A stretch of 64,000 bases of DNA, taken from the NCBI RefSeq assembly GCF_004348995.1, contig NZ_SMKQ01000002.1:96197-160196 (forward strand). Reading direction: 5' to 3'. The translations under genes were made by a program, and so were the position numbers. Every line of letters starts with the position of its first letter. Within the stretch, counting starts at the first letter, position 1. Source of the stretch: Nonomuraea terrae. GTDB taxonomy: Bacteria; Actinomycetota; Actinomycetes; Streptosporangiales; Streptosporangiaceae. Below, piece after piece: positions 63,548-64,000 of the stretch. The notes beneath the pieces are model-generated. The model did no database searches and was not told the DNA's origin. It was given only the letters and a program-made list of their open reading frames with translations.

Positions 63548-64000
63548 GTGACCCCATCCGGCAAGGTCCTCTACGTCATCGTCTGCGCCGCGGGGCCCGC
63601 CTCCGCCGTCGGCCGCCTCGTCACCCTGGCCCAGGACGCCGGCTGGACCGTCCAGGTCGTCGCCACCCCGTCGGCCCTCGACTTCGTCGACGTCGCCGAC
63701 CTGGAGCGGCGGACCGGCCGGCCCGTCCGCAGCCGCTACCGCAAACCGCACGAGCCGAAGCCGCCGCGCGCCGACGCCATCATCGTCGCCCCGGCCACGT
63801 ACAACACCGTCAACAAGTTCGCCCACGGCATCGCCGACACCTACGCGCTCGGCCTGCTCGCCGAGGCGCCGGGGCTCGGCATCCCGGTCGTCGTCCTGCC
63901 GTTCGTCAACACCGCCCTGGCCGCCCGCGTCCCCTTCCGGCAGAGCGTCGACCGCCTCCGCGCCGAAGGTGTACACGTCCTGCTCGGCCCCGGCCAGTAC
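63548..64000 (+). CDS. Flavoprotein (phosphopantothenoylcysteine-decarboxylase-like), N-terminal part
   Basis: Starts at GTG 63548 with GGGAG 7 bases upstream and runs off the window end. The 151 visible residues read VTPSGKVLYVIVCAAGPASA, then ADAIIVAPATYNTVNKFAHG. APATYNTVNKFA is the flavin/cysteine-binding-loop motif of the HFCD flavoprotein family, which includes CoaB/C-type decarboxylases. The C-terminal part is not visible, so the exact member is unclear. Confidence 0.85.
   Translation, partial: MTPSGKVLYVIVCAAGPASAVGRLVTLAQDAGWTVQVVATPSALDFVDVADLERRTGRPVRSRYRKPHEPKPPRADAIIVAPATYNTVNKFAHGIADTYALGLLAEAPGLGIPVVVLPFVNTALAARVPFRQSVDRLRAEGVHVLLGPGQY

Overview
The window is high-GC DNA whose gene content is typical of a filamentous actinomycete. 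Evidence includes many SDR, TetR, MarR and LysR genes, a PspC-domain protein, an ECF41-type sigma factor, a PASTA-less Ser/Thr kinase beside an FHA protein, GTG starts and GTGA/ATGA overlaps. The order Streptosporangiales is my inference from overall protein style, not something the sequence proves. The window starts inside hemE and ends inside a flavoprotein gene. No rRNA operon, CRISPR array, replication origin or large biosynthetic cluster is visible.

Region 1 (1-12.2 kb) follows the hemE end. It is a set of regulator/oxidoreductase pairs: AraC, STAS, three SDRs, LysR, MarR with a metallo-beta-lactamase-fold hydrolase, and an aldo-keto reductase overlapping a D-2-hydroxyacid dehydrogenase. 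Two divergent pairs carry clear palindromes in their shared intergenic space.

Region 2 (12.2-20.0 kb) is decayed and mobile. It holds a CGNR zinc-finger pseudogene, an esterase fragment, an MFS fragment, a GlxA-type gene cut by an IS110 element with a structured 5' leader, an IS481-type transposase, IS21-like end repeats and orphan small genes. It is flanked by a 50-bp direct repeat (49/50 identical). One copy is the 3' half of tRNA-Phe and the other a detached copy of that half, which is the geometry of a tRNA-integrated element. No integrase remains.

Region 3 (19.9-25.3 kb) looks like conserved core: a Glu-Asp-Phe tRNA operon, membrane metallophosphoesterase, zincin-like metallopeptidase, MFS, PspC, a glutaryl-CoA-dehydrogenase-like enzyme and tRNA-Lys.

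Region 4 (25.7-35.9 kb) has an ECF41 sigma factor followed by an oxidoreductase and a cupin behind a perfect match to the recalled ECF41 promoter. It continues with a frameshifted PAS/SpoIIE phosphatase pair, a possible 17-aa peptide gene, an MFS exporter, a BenE-type transporter divergent from an XRE-cupin regulator with a 29-bp palindrome between them, and a secreted M14 carboxypeptidase.

Region 5 (36-45.1 kb) mixes an IS256 remnant, a small secreted protein, a MerR regulator, an erythromycin-esterase-like enzyme, a deazaflavin-dependent oxidoreductase divergent from a TetR gene with three evenly spaced palindromes between them, a broken arginase-family gene, and an XRE/aldo-keto reductase pair.

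Region 6 (45.1-54.8 kb) has a leftward set of envelope/stress-type small genes feeding a 647-aa unknown protein through overlapping starts, a LysR gene, CsbD-like and UBP-zinc-finger genes, and an SDR-SDR-aldehyde dehydrogenase operon with ATGA overlaps divergent from a TetR gene.

Region 7 (54.8-64 kb) has an ArsR-like regulator overlapping an MFS gene, an FHA protein divergent from a membrane Ser/Thr kinase, a small hydrolase, an ABC exporter, a sulfotransferase and the start of a flavoprotein gene.
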